The position numbers were made by a program, and so were the translations under genes. From Emydura subglobosa (Eukaryota > Chordata > Testudines > Chelidae), in contig ML680053.1 in NCBI GenBank assembly GCA_007922225.1, positions 6,502,164 to 6,566,163 on the forward strand: a stretch of 64,000 bases of DNA, read 5' to 3'. Shown in pieces: positions 10,286-21,480 of this stretch (position 1 is its first letter; every line of letters starts with the position of its first letter). Below the pieces are notes generated by a model. It saw only the letters and a program-made list of their open reading frames with translations, ran no database searches and was not told the origin of the DNA.

Positions 10286-11539
10286 CTGAAAGAGAGGATA
10301 AAAGAGATCTGCCCTGAGTTCATTCCATTAGACAGCTGACGGTTGAGTTTTTCATTTAGGCTTTTTCTTCAATCTTATAACATACAGAAGAAAGGGTATC
10401 TAATGGACTACAGGGAACACACTTATAACAATGACCGATAAAGGGAAAGTATCAATTATCTGTGTCCCAAACCGTTCCTTACGCCTCTCATTTGCAACTG
10501 CAACTGCTAAAAGAACTGCTGCTGCTAGGCACAGGAATAAAATACATAAAATAATACTTAAAAACAAAAAAGAAAAACCAACGATTTGTTCCCAGCATTA
10601 GTGTGTTTGAAAGGTGAATGTGGCTGTGATCTTCAAAAGCAAGTAGCAATTTTGGGTGCCTCGTTTTTAGGGCAAACCACTTCTAAGCACCTTACAGGAA
10701 TCTGATTTTCAGAAAGCACTGAGCATTTAAGCTCTGAAAATAAGCTTCCTGCACATTGCCCTGCTAGTGCAAGCTTCCTGCTGTACCTGCTCTGTGGACA
10801 TTGGAATTCAGAATCTAGGCTGACAGTTTGGCCCACGTTCCCAGCTCTCAGTTTACCAATAAATAAATAAAAATGAAACGAGGTATATTTTGTTGGCATC
10901 TAGGTAACACTCCTCCCCCCGTCCTTCTTCAAGTCTGTTCTATTAGTCCAGACCTTATTGTAATTAATAGATCTGCTCTGCAAACTGAAACTTTACTCCT
11001 GAGCAGCCTCACGATAGTTCGCTTTTTAAGTAATCATTTCTCCTCTTGCTAGTTTTGGGCACCTAAAAAAAGGGAGGCACTCAAATTACTCGTCACTTTT
11101 GAAAATGTGGACCTGTATTTTTAAGGGGGTCTTTATGAAGCATTTTAGATTAAAGAGACTGAACATGAGAGAAAAAGGGGCAAGAATGTGCCCGAGAAAA
11201 AAAGGAACTAGAGAGCTGGTGAGTGGAAGAATGAAGTGTGAGTTTTAGAAGGAACCCAGAACAAGAGGCAGGTGCTCCTCCTCACTCCATCATTTTAAAT
11301 GTTGTTTAAACTCCGAGTGGAGTGGAGAAGCTGCAGATAAGAGATGGCATTTTGCGTCATAACTGCGTAAGTGTGGATTTTGCCCCTGTGGGAATGAGCC
11401 AGATAGAATATATATGCACAACCATAGATCATCAAGTGAAGTGAGTAGGCCCCTTCTAGGCAGAGGGAGCCCAGCTGGGAGAGGGACACGATTGAGCGAC
11501 AGGGAAGGGCAAGAGCAGTGAGTGACGGGGGATAGAGGG

Positions 11540-11890
11540 GAGAGGAGCGAGTGGGGGCGGAGCCTCGGTGGAGGCGGAGCATGGGGCGGGGTCTTGGAGG
11601 GGGAGGCAGAGCAGGGGGAGGTTCTGGTGTTCCTGCAGAGGCGTTTTTAGTTTCGCTTTGTCCCAGATCCCGAGTGGGGCTGGCTCAGTGGATGCTGTGA
11701 GCCCAGCTGGGGCTGTGTGTGTGTGTGTGTAAGTGTGAGTGAGAGTGTGTGTGTGAGTGTGACAGAGGAGGAGGAGAAGAGAGAGCAGCGAGCGATGGGA
11801 GGGGGGGCAGGAGAGGAGCGAGCGGGGGTGGAACCTCGGGGGAAGGCAGAGCAGCGGGAGGTTCAGGTTTTGAGAAGTTGGAAATTGGCT
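11540..11890 (+). repeat. G-rich tract with two related units and a TG microsatellite
   Basis: Two similar segments, each starting ggagaggagcgag and continuing with a g-rich cctcgg and ggcagagcag block, lie at about 11540-11640 and 11808-11880. Between them is a (TG)n run at about 11717-11765. The plus strand around 11583-11630 has four runs of four or five G separated by short loops, a possible G-quadruplex. It may be part of a GC-rich reptile repeat rather than a promoter. Confidence 0.5.
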
Positions 11891-12735
11891 ACCCTAAAAC
11901 ACACAGAGGCACACTCACATATACAGGACAAACCAGTATGAGACATAAACACTTGTTAACATTTTTTTGTCAAAATACTTAATACTTGAAGTAGCTCAGT
12001 TCTAGATAGGCACAGGCTTGTTATGACTTTTATTAAAACACCTTCAAAACAGGCCCCTCCACTATAGCAGTGCTAGTGGGAGACATTATAATGAACATGG
12101 AAATCATGGCTTACGGTCCCATGGGGACACAAAACGCTCAAGGAAAGCAGTTACTATATTGTATAAAAAAAGGGATAGGGGGCAGACTGCTTCTGTCTAA
12201 TCAAGAGTGTTACAACAATGCCTTCCAAGGGCCAGTTATTTAAAAGCCTTTTACAGGGTCACACATGCCAAGAAAGCTCTTCTGCACAGTCAGAATCCAC
12301 AAGGTGCAAACAGGGTCTGTAATTACCATCACTAACCATGAAATAGGAAACGTGGGGGGGGGGAGGAACGACACCAGGAAATGGAGTGAATTCCCAGCAG
12401 ATGAGTTTTATATGCTTTTTTAACAGAAAAGTGTTGAAAAACTTAAGCTTCTCATACAGTACATCAAAATAACCCCATACATTTGCAAACTTCACACATG
12501 CATTCCTCAGTAACACCGTGCTGGGATTCCCAGTGCATACAGATCTTTATAGATTTAACTTTCCTCAGCTTGCTCTCTCGCTCTGCTCTTGTAAGTTGAT
12601 GCTTTTCAAATATAAAGTAACCCCCCGAAAAAGATCAGAACCAGGTTCTATTTTTTTAAAGGAGGAACTGTTGTATAAATGACCTACATGAATTTCCAGC
12701 ACTTTGAATGTGCCATTACAATTATTTCATTTTTA

Positions 12736-12810
12736 TATTTGGGGCCAAATTCCCAGCTGATGTAACCACACTGTTTTCAATGGAGTTATGTCAGCAGGGA
12801 ATTTGGCTCT
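12736..12810. repeat. Palindromic MITE-like fragment
   Basis: The segment starts ggccaaattcccagctgatg, has a centre containing caatggagttatg, and ends gcagggaatttggct. Its ends are imperfect inverse repeats and it belongs to the same palindromic group as 7258-7342. Confidence 0.5.
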
Positions 12811-13524
12811 TGGCGTTTGGCCCTTCGCAAAACTTGGCATTTCTCTGCTACATTATTACTTTTTATCTATTACTCTTCATGTCTTGCTTCACCGTGGCTG
12901 AAATCCAATGCCATCTTCACATCCCAGTTTCTGCAGGCAGGCTTCTCAAGGCCCTTGCACTCTACTTCTCCAGCACATACAAATCGAAAAGAACCATCAC
13001 GTCAGCTACATACTCACCCACTACGTCATTGCAGTATCCAAGCCAAAATTGTTCTTCATGCCTTTGAAAGCCTCCACAACTTGCCAACCCTGCATCACCA
13101 ACATGGTGTCTCTCTCTTTCTCACTCATTCCTGGAGCGCAGCTAGGACTGACTTCCTTTCTATTCTGCCACACAATCTCTCCCTTCCAGGCAAAAGAGAG
13201 TTCTCTCTGCACCTCAGTGCATTCTGGAAGAGCCTTCCTTGCTCTGTGATCTTGTGGTTCAGTTCCAGTTAAGTTCTCACACTGTATTCGCCTCCACGCA
13301 ATCTCTTTTCCAATCTAATCTGAAAACATCTCTCTTTTCCCTTTTGCCATGAATAGACATTCCTACTCTTTCTTTTTCAACTTTGAGGGTAATAGAACCC
13401 TGCACAGCCGTCTAACTGTGTACACAGTTTACATACAAATCAACAGCCTGATCACACAACTACTTACTCACCCAGAGTCCATTCAGGGCTACTTATGTGC
13501 ATAAGGGCTGCAGGGTTGACCCCC

Positions 13525-14344
13525 TGTGGCAGAGCGCTGGGTAACAGCACCTATTGGGAAGCTGGGGATGGGCGGGTTTGCTAAAGGATCCTCCCCCCAG
13601 CCTAAGGGGAGGAGCCAGCAGACCCAGATCCTAAGCAAGTCCAGGGGACAACTAATGAGAAAATAGGGACAGGTGTGGGAGTCACAGGGTCAAAATCAGG
13701 GAGCATGAATGGGACCCTAAGCAGAGAACCCCGGACAGCACCCACTGCTCCTCTAAGGTGTCCAGGGAGCCAGTGGACACGGCCCAGAGGAACTCTGCCC
13801 GGATGCGTGATTGAACGGAGAAGTGGAAGTTGCACAGCACCTCCTAGTCCAGCATCTTCCTCCTGGCAGAATAGATGCCCACCTTGGCCAGCGCTGGGAG
13901 GAGATTGACGAGGAGGTCTCGCGACTTCGTGGGGCCATGGATAGGATGTGCGTAAATCAGGATGTGCGGGGAAAAGTGCAGGCAGAACCTAAGGAGAAGC
14001 TTCTGGAGGGGCCGGAAAAGGGGCTGCAGCCTGGCCAGCCAGCCCAGGGAGAGCTGGGCGCCAACAGCGGAGCCAGCACTCTTGTCACTGAAGCTCCAAT
14101 TAAACACTGCAGAACAGACCTTGTTAAGCAGAGCTGTGCCTAATTGGTGGGTGGAAGAGAGCTGAAAGGCTAATTAAGCCATTAGGCAGAGGATAGAAAA
14201 AGGCATAGGAAGGAAGTACGTGTAGAGTACAAAGGTGGAGGGAACCAACACTGTAAATAATCGGCACTGGGGGTTTTACCAGCACAAGGTCTCTGAGCTG
14301 TTTGTGGACTTGAGCAGAGACAGGAGCAAGTGGGCCCTGCCACA
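13525..14344 (+). mobile_element. Probable solo LTR
   Basis: The element starts tgtggcag and ends ctgccaca, an exact 8-bp inverted terminal pair with the TG...CA form of retroviral LTRs, over 820 bp. No internal viral genes flank it, so it is read as a solo LTR. Flanking duplication is unclear because the left flank is a run of C. Open frames inside (for example 13811-14143 plus) have no recognisable domain. Plus orientation is assumed. Confidence 0.45.
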
Positions 14345-14384
14345 CCCATCCATGTTGCATTTCACGGTATCATTTTGCAGAGCT

Positions 14385-14460
14385 TGGTGTGACTCAGTAA
14401 TTTATAAGAGAGTTGCTCCACATTTACATTAGTGGAACTGAGAGCAGAATCAAGCTCCCA
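14385..14460. repeat. Palindromic MITE-like half-copy
   Basis: A segment with ttacattagtggaactgag followed by agcagaatcaagctcc matches one arm of the palindromic family seen best at 52655-52770. Only part of the element is present. Confidence 0.35.
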
Positions 14461-14997
14461 GTCTTTTTTTTCATTGCTTTTCTGGTCTCATGCACACTTG
14501 CAGAGCGAGGAGGGGATTTTGCTGTTGGTGGAGTAAATATGTTGTCTTTTTGCAGCTCTTTTAATTTTGTTTGTCTTCTCCTCAGCTCCTAAATAATCTC
14601 TTCTATGCTCTGTCCTTTACACCTAACCTCCCCATTCTCTGTGTGGTTGCTTTTTGTTGCTCTATAGAGTTTTGATTAGCCACGTTAACTTGATGCATTC
14701 CTTTGTGCTGTGGGAATCACGCTGACCGGATGGCAGAGGGATTGATTTATTTTCTGAGTCACAGCTTAAAAGACAAACTGATATCAATAAATAAAGAAAT
14801 AAAAACATGAAATTGTGACACCACAAAGAGAAGCACTAGGAAATGCTTAGTCCTGTTAGCACAGAAGGGTGGGTGGTTACAGGTCACTAATCAAGCAGAT
14901 TAGCAGAAAGGTGGTAGACAATACCTGTTCTGGAAGGCAATGTGTCATATCATCCAATTTTCTGTCGAAATAGAAGTGTTTAAATGATGGAGATAGC

Positions 14998-15850
14998 TGT
15001 AACAGATACGGCAATTTCCTGCCATATCCTTGAAAAACCTTACTGAATTAAGTTTAAGTATCTTTGCAGTCCACTGTACTAAATTCAAAGGTTACGTATT
15101 ATTGTGGGCTGGGATTACATGGAACTTCTCTAAAGGGAAGATGGGATGCAAACCCTGGGAAATGTTATGAACTCCAAAGGACCACACTGAACAGGGTGTC
15201 AGACCAGAGTGGATTTTGGGGACAAAGAGTATCAAGCGATCGCCTGGAGAATCTCTAGCGAGAGGTGATTGCAAATTACCACCTCTGGTTATGCAGAAAC
15301 CCAGACTTCATGGAGTATGAAGATCAAAGGCCCAAGTTGTATAAAAGAAAGAGTGAACTATTCATGGGGGTGCTTGTTCTGACCTAAAGCTAATATGAAC
15401 TTGTAACCACAGAAAAACCTCTTTGTGGGATTTGAAGGATTGAATCCTACCAGAGCCGTTGTTGGAGTTGGAGTATGTGGAGCTTTTTAGTACATCTCGG
15501 CTCTTTTATTGTTTTTAATATTTTCTCTGTAAGCCTTTCACCTTAATAAATGTGCCTGCTTCCAAAGAGCTGTGTGGTAACTTATAACTGCTGGCAATTA
15601 CACTGTTCACAGCCTCTGTAGAGAAAGAAAAGTGCAGATGCTGGCCTGTTTGGGCAGTCTGGCTTGCAGGGAATATCACAATGCAGGCAGTGAACCGTGC
15701 AGCCCGGAAAACCCCCAATCAGGAGGGAGAAAGACATGGGTCTCTACCCAGGAGAGGTGACAGCTGAGAGGCAGGGAGCCTGGCGTTGGTGGACCCTGGA
15801 GAGGACATACAGGTGCAGTTGCCCTGCACTGTGACCATATCTTTGTGTTT
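14998..15850 (+). mobile_element. LTR-like sequence
   Basis: It begins tgtaacagatacggc. A TATA-like gttgtataaaag is near 15336 and an aataaa near 15545, followed by gagctgtgtggtaac, giving U3-R-U5 order in plus orientation. No coding region accompanies it. The right edge is approximate. Family assignment to an endogenous retrovirus is inference. Confidence 0.45.
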
Positions 15851-16269
15851 GCTGTGCAGTTGCAGTAGCAGGTATATAAGAAAGCTGGAAGAGATGGTTC
15901 AATGAAATATCTCATCTCCAGGAAGATACAGGCCTGAATCCTGGAGGCTGACGTAACCCATCTTCCTTCGGTGGTAGGTCAAGAAACTTTCATAGAGTTT
16001 ACTGTGTGGGGATTTTTGAAGTAACTTCTTAAAGGATGGTTCTACTTCATAAAGTGGCTGTAAAAAAATGACATCTTCTCCCACAGTTAGTCCTGCTTCT
16101 TGTATGTATTTAAAGAAGTAGTTCTCATTTTACTGAGTAGGGATACATTTTTAGTTCTTTTAATTCCTGTTGTCTCTGCAGAGCCAATACAGGTACAGGA
16201 CAATGAAGTAGAGTCTATTCAGCCTCATGCATCATCAACAGAATTATTAACTAAGGTCTGATTGCAAAA

Positions 16270-16390
16270 TCTTTGTTATTTCCCTATTGTACAGATGGGG
16301 AAACTGAGGCACAGAAAGGGGACGCGACTTGCTTAAGGTCACATTAGGTCGGTAGCCGCACTAGGAATGGAATGCTGATCCCTGACGCAG
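16270..16390 (-). repeat. MIR-like SINE fragment
   Basis: The plus strand reads gatggggaaactgaggcac followed by a gcttaaggtcacattag block, the reverse complement of the MIR core. Confidence 0.65.
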
Positions 16391-18381
16391 ATCCCAGTGG
16401 ATCTGATCTTTGAAGTGAGCAGATATCAACTAGAAGACAAGAAGGAACAACTGACAATTGGTCACTCACTCCATGGTGGCACTTTTATAAAATCACTCTT
16501 CAGAGTGGAAACACTGAGGTCTGTCTGGTCTGTGAGATCGTATGGGAAAACACAGCAGACTATGTATGAGTAAAGCTCTGCCCTTTTAACCTGGCCAGAA
16601 GTCAACAGGAGACATTGGGTGCTGCTAACTTTTGAAAAACAGGCAATTTATTTAGTTACCTAAATATGGGCTCAAGTGCCTAACTTTTAGGCATCCATTG
16701 TCAAAAATCTTGGCTTGGTATGTAGAGCATCTTTAAAGTATGGGGGATGAAAATGGCCGTATGACAAAAAGACACCATTTGCAAGATGCACTCTGATGTC
16801 TGTACGGCACCTCTCAGTCTAAAAGACCACAGAGTCTTTTACAACGATACATGGGCAGCACCAATGAAATGTCATGGTGAAAGGTGGCAACGCTAACCGT
16901 GGGGAAAAACCACAGTTTTGACCAAACTCACTGAGTCACCGCCTCCGTCTTCCCCAAAGCACCAACAGACCATTAATGCCTACAGAGGGTGGGTCAGATC
17001 TTGGTTTCTAACATCGTGTTCAAAAGCATGCAGCCCAGACAGTCAGTCTCATGATGCTGTTTCACAGGTTATCAAACTTTAAGTTTTACGTTTATAACAC
17101 CCAAGGTTCCTTCCAGCCAGAGGTTCAAATCCCAGCAGACCCTTCACAAAGATAACATAAGCGGCAGGTGTAAACTCCCTTCCAGGCTCCTGGCCAGGAT
17201 TTTGTAAAAACCACTATACGGAACTCAATGTATCTATATTAGAAGGATAAAGAGCTGAGTTAATGCTGCTGGGAGCTGAACCTGTTGCTCCAGGGAAGTT
17301 AAAGGTTAAAGGTACCGCTCCTTCACTGGTAACAGACTTGGCCAGATAATTAGAAATTTCAGACTCAGCTGATATGGTTTATGCTCTTGCTAAAAATAAA
17401 TCTAAAAGTGCAATGAGCTAGAAATCCAGAGACGCCTAAGACACCAGCTAAAGTTTAAAGCGTGTTGGGGAAATGGTGTGCAGGAGACTGGAATGCAATT
17501 ACCCCAGTTATATCTGGTTTGGGAATCCCACCAGTCTTCTTCAATCTCCCATGTGTCTGCAGAGTCTTCAGCCTGCACCGCTGGAAAATGGATAGGCCCA
17601 CAAATAAAAAGGTTTTAAACAGACTTAAACTAGCATAATCATTTTAATGTTCTGTTGCTTGGAGCCCTATGCTGTTCACTAAACCCAGAGGTTTCCCAAA
17701 GAAGCTAGCATTTCTGGAGACGGTTTTACCTTAATATCTAAATACTACTTATCACTGAGCTGATCAATCTCAGATAATCCTGCATGGAACTGGACTAAAT
17801 CCCAAAATCACAGTCTTTAAACCAAGTCTGGGTTGTTCAGAACCTTAACATACTAGATATACTGTAAACGCTTCAATTAATGCATGGTGACTGGGTCAGC
17901 CTGACAGCTCAGACTGTCACATCACATCGGCACGTACTGCAAGTAGGTCAGGTTCAGAAGCCTGGTAGAAAACACAGCATATTGCAGCCGTGGCACCTGC
18001 AGTCTTCATAATAAAATGCATTCCCCCCGCCGCCGCCGCCACTGCCCCTCCCGTGGTGTTCATCTAATGAACAGCATGATAATCTCAGAGATGACTGAAG
18101 GTAATACCAATCTTGAAAGACACCCCACCCCCCACAATCCAGAAATATCCAAAAGCCTCGTGAGTGGGGAGGTCACCTGTGATGTGGGAGATCCAGGTTC
18201 AAGTCTCTGCTCTCCATGAGGCAGACCAACAAATTCACGGTGAGTCTCACGCAGCCCTAACCCCCTGGCCGTTCTGGGATGGGTCTCTCGCCTGTATTTT
18301 TTTTAGAGGGAAAAAAAAATTAAAAGCCTCAATTTTTCCCAAAACGGAATCAATCTTTTCAGGCCACCCCTAGCTGGGTAT

Positions 18382-18455
18382 AGGCCCTGATCCAACGCCC
18401 ATTGAAGTCAATGGCGAGACTCATTTGACTTTCATGAGCTCTGGATCAGGCCCTT
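18382..18455. repeat. Palindromic MITE-like element
   Basis: Ends ggccctgatccaac and, reversed, gggcctgatccagag are inverse repeats. The centre contains ccattgaagtcaatgg, itself a near-perfect palindrome. Confidence 0.55.
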
Positions 18456-18944
18456 GGTGCTGTCAAGTAACCGCTGATGCATGGACGGGATTCTCATCAT
18501 AAAAGGATGGCTTACAATGAGTATGGTGAAAGCCAGAGGACAATCTCAGATCCTCAGTGCCTGCTCATGGATGAGGAAACTCCTGGCACCCAAACAGATA
18601 GTTTGGCTGAGAGGGGAAAGGGAAAAACAAATCTATGCTTAGATGCCTCCTCCCTTCAATCCTATCTCCTTACCAGGAAAATAAATAAATAAAAGCAAAT
18701 GGAAGTAGGAAATAGTTTTAATGACTTCAGAACAGTTCTCCTCTGCAGCCTCTGCCTGGTGATATGTGGTGATTTCTGTGACGTGCTTGATATATCCAGA
18801 AGCAACTGAGATGCATTTTGTCCTCCAAATAGGCATGTAAAGTGGAACCCCCAGAGTTAGCTTACTATAAAGAACCAGGGGACTACTGCTCTCTCTTTAT
18901 GCAGGCATAACTCCTCTTCAGGTATGCAGGACTGGGCATCATTT

Positions 18945-19225
18945 CATAGAGTCACAGATTCCAAGGCCAGAAGGGACCATTGTGCTCATCTAGTCTGACC
19001 TCCCGCATAACGCAGACCACAGAACTTCCCCAACACAATTCCTAGAGCAGACCCGTTAGAAAAACATCCAGTCTGGAATACTGAATTTACATTCAGCCAG
19101 TCAAACGGCTGAATGTAATCAACAGCGTTGCTGGAAATTCTAAAGGGGAGACATCCCATGCGATTCAGGAGTGCCTGCAATAGCCGGCCTTTCTCTTCAG
19201 AGATCTTAATATCATAAACACACAG
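18945..19225 (-). mobile_element. CR1 LINE 3'-end fragment
   Basis: The plus strand reads cagattccaaggccagaagg, then gaccattgtg and catctagtctgacctcc. This is the reversed tail of a CR1 subfamily that also appears at 38833-39830. Confidence 0.8.
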
Positions 19226-19820
19226 ACGGGTCTTGAACATTCTCTGTGGACATGAAAGACCTCATGGCACTTTTTGTAAGAGCAGGGCTTTGAGCCTGTG
19301 TTAACTTCCAAATTGACTCCATCTTTGTTGTTCAGTAGCTGATTTCTGCTCCCCTCATCTTACAACTCCCTTGCATATCAATAAGATTGCATGCATTTGT
19401 TTGTAATGGGCTTTGGGATCTTTGAAGATGAAAGGTGCTTATATATATGTCCACCTATCTTACAGTCTTCTGCTAGTATCCAATCATCTATATATAAAAT
19501 AGTAATGATATTAATAGTAGTAGAGACTGCTACTAGAAAAGCCAGGGAAAGAAAACTGCTGGGTACCAACATTTTCAAGTGCAGACGTGCGGCTCTACCT
19601 AATGATATATCTTTATCTGCTATATTAAGAGTCACTCCAGTATTCAACTCAATATTCAACTCAGTTCATATTTGACTTACAGTTCAGCTACCAGAACACA
19701 TCTGCTTTGTTCTGTAGACTTGCATACAGCCCAGTAGCTGAATTGCTCATAAGGTGACCCCTTCAAATTCAAAGAGAACTAACCTCAAGTAGCAAGTAAA
19801 ATTCATAATTTCAGAATGGC

Positions 19821-19842
19821 TTTTTTTTTTTTTTTTTTTTTT
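19821..19842 (+). repeat. Poly-T tract
   Basis: A run of 22 T. It could be the reversed tail of a retroposed copy, but I see no recognisable element attached. Confidence 0.9.
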
Positions 19843-19984
19843 GCCACTGTCAATAATGAGTAATAGTTTATGCCTGTACTGTCCTTCACTTCTGCAGCTA
19901 AATGGCAAGAGAGAGGGACATCACAGATTCTATTGAATTCAGAGGTCTATAATGATGCAGTCAGAAAATATTGTCAGAGTCCGA

Positions 19985-20600
19985 TTCAGCCCTTATTTAT
20001 TATCACTATTACTTGTATTACAGTCCTCCAATAGGCCCCAACAAAGATCAGGGCCACTGCATGGTACAAATTCTCAGCAAAAGACAGCTTCTGCCCCTAA
20101 GAATTTACCATCTAAACCAGGGGTGTCAAACATACGGCCCGCGGGCTGGATACGACCCGCAAACCTTTTTGGTCTGGCCCGCGGACGGCTGGATACGGCC
20201 CACGATCCTTTTTTTGTTCCTGTCCGTCGGCCAGAAACTGCCCACAAACCATTTTTTTTCTGGCCCCTAACGGTTGCTGCCGCAGGGTAAAACGCCACGA
20301 GCTGCTGCCGAAAAGGAGGACGCTGCAAGATTTCTCGGCAGAGGCTAAGACGCCACGAGGGTGTGGCCCAGTTGGAGTACATTTTATTCCAATCTGGCCC
20401 GCGATAGGAAGTGACTTTGACACCCCTGATCTAAACAGACAACACAGGCTGAGAAGGAGAAGGAATGTACTGTCACCCACATTTTACAGTTGGGGAATTG
20501 TGGCACAGGTAGATAAAGTGATCCCAAAGTCATGGGACAGTCTGTAGCCGGAACTGAACCCCTATCTCATGAGGGCTTAGCCACTAAACCATCCTTTCCT
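19985..20600 (-). repeat. MIR/L2-tail repeat split by a hAT
   Basis: Left of the hAT the plus strand carries agacagcttctgcccctaag followed by a diverged aatttaccatctaaa, the reversed L2/MIR tail. Right of it comes cacattttacagttggggaa and a possible tRNA-derived head, ttagccactaaaccatcc. Rejoined, the halves form one old minus-strand copy. Confidence 0.65.
20118..20428. mobile_element. Non-autonomous hAT transposon with perfect ends
   Basis: The ends are an exact 13-bp inverted repeat, caggggtgtcaaa and tttgacacccctg. The target duplication is a perfect 8 bp, atctaaac, at 20110-20117 and 20429-20436. The 311-bp interior repeats ggcccgcgg/tggatacg-like units and has no transposase. It interrupts an older MIR/L2 repeat. 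Confidence 0.9.
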
Positions 20601-20605
20601 TTTTA

Positions 20606-20654
20606 AGTCATAGAAATGTAGGGCTGGATGAAACCTCAAGAGATCATCTAGTCT
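20606..20654 (-). mobile_element. CR1 3'-terminal scrap
   Basis: The plus strand reads agtcatagaaatgtagggct and then gatcatctagtct, the reversed extreme 3' end of CR1. Only about 50 bp remain before a different repeat begins. Confidence 0.65.
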
Positions 20655-20736
20655 TGCGGAGGTGGAGTAATTATGCTGACAGGAGAGTGCTCTCCCATTG
20701 GCATCCAGCATCTTCACCAGATGGACTACAGTGGCG
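20655..20736. mobile_element. Harbinger-type MITE fragment
   Basis: The stretch ggaggtggagtaattatgc followed by gagagtgctctccc and catcttcaccagatggac resembles the inner part of Harbinger-type MITEs common in turtles, as I recall them. It lacks both ends. Confidence 0.35.
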
Positions 20737-21094
20737 CAGAAGGAAGTATTTCTTCACACAACGCACAGTCCACCTGTAGAACTCCTTGTCAGAGGATGTT
20801 GTGAAGGCCAAGATTATAACAGGGTTCAAAAAAGAACTAGATAAGTTCATGGAGGATAGGTCCATCATTGGCTATTAGCCAGGATGGGCAGGGATGCAAA
20901 GCCATGCTCTGAAGTGTCCCTAGCCTCTGATTGTTAGAAGCTGGGAATGGCTGACAGGGGATGGATCATTTGATGATTACCTGTTCTGTTCATTCCCTCT
21001 GAAGCACCTGGCATTAGCCACTGTCAGAAGACAGGATATTGGGCTAGATGAACCATTGGTCTGGCCCAGCATGGCTGTTCTTAAGCTCTTATGC
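20737..21094 (+). mobile_element. CR1 LINE 3'-end fragment
   Basis: The segment has ttcttcacacaacgcacag, then gataagttcatggagg, gattacctgttctgttcatt and ggctagatgaaccattggtc, and ends in a ttcttaagctcttatg tail. This is the 3' UTR of a CR1 subfamily different from the one at 22856-23935. Confidence 0.8.
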
Positions 21095-21139
21095 ATTGGT
21101 GCAGCTGAACCATTGTAGCGTTTCCAGTGCAGACCTGCT

Positions 21140-21480
21140 CTGTTTTCTTTTCCCAAGACTAAGCATGTCCAGTTTTTTTAATCTCTCATCAGAGGTCAGG
21201 TTTTTTAAACCTTTTACCATTTTTGTTGCTTGCAACCCCTTCCAGCTTTGTGTCATCTCAAATTTTATAAGCACACTCTCCACTCCATTATCCAAGTCAT
21301 CAATGAAAATATTGACCAGCACACCAGATCTACCCCTGTGGGGCCCCACTGGATATGCCCTCCCAGTTGGATAGCAAACCACTGATAACTACTCTTTGAA
21401 TATGGTCTTTCAACCAGCTGTGCACCCACCTTATAGTAATTTCATCTAGACCACATCTCCTTAGTTTGCCTACTATCATG
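21140..21480 (-). pseudogene. CR1 reverse-transcriptase fragment
   Basis: On the minus strand the reading VLVNIFIDDLDNGVES, followed after an internal deletion by LTSDERLKKLDML, corresponds to the CR1 RT core and C-terminal region. Residues between these blocks, including the FADD active-site motif, are missing. The remnant is tail to tail with the plus-strand CR1 at 20737-21094. Confidence 0.65.

Noticed and set aside
11717..11982. 74- and 77-codon frames beginning in valine/cysteine repeats
   Set aside because: They are translations of the TG microsatellite and G-rich repeat.
12708..13272. Overlapping plus-strand frames of 113-151 codons
   Set aside because: Three frames are open at once with serine/histidine-rich translations and no domain. 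This is typical of chance or of an old repeat.
13811..14143. 110-codon plus-strand frame with a coiled-coil-like start
   Set aside because: It lies inside the solo-LTR candidate and competes with open frames on the other strand.
20085..20117. A miR-28/708-like word (aagaatttaccatctaaa)
   Set aside because: It is part of a diverged L2/MIR tail, from which that miRNA family is thought to descend. It is cut by a hAT and has no pairing arm.
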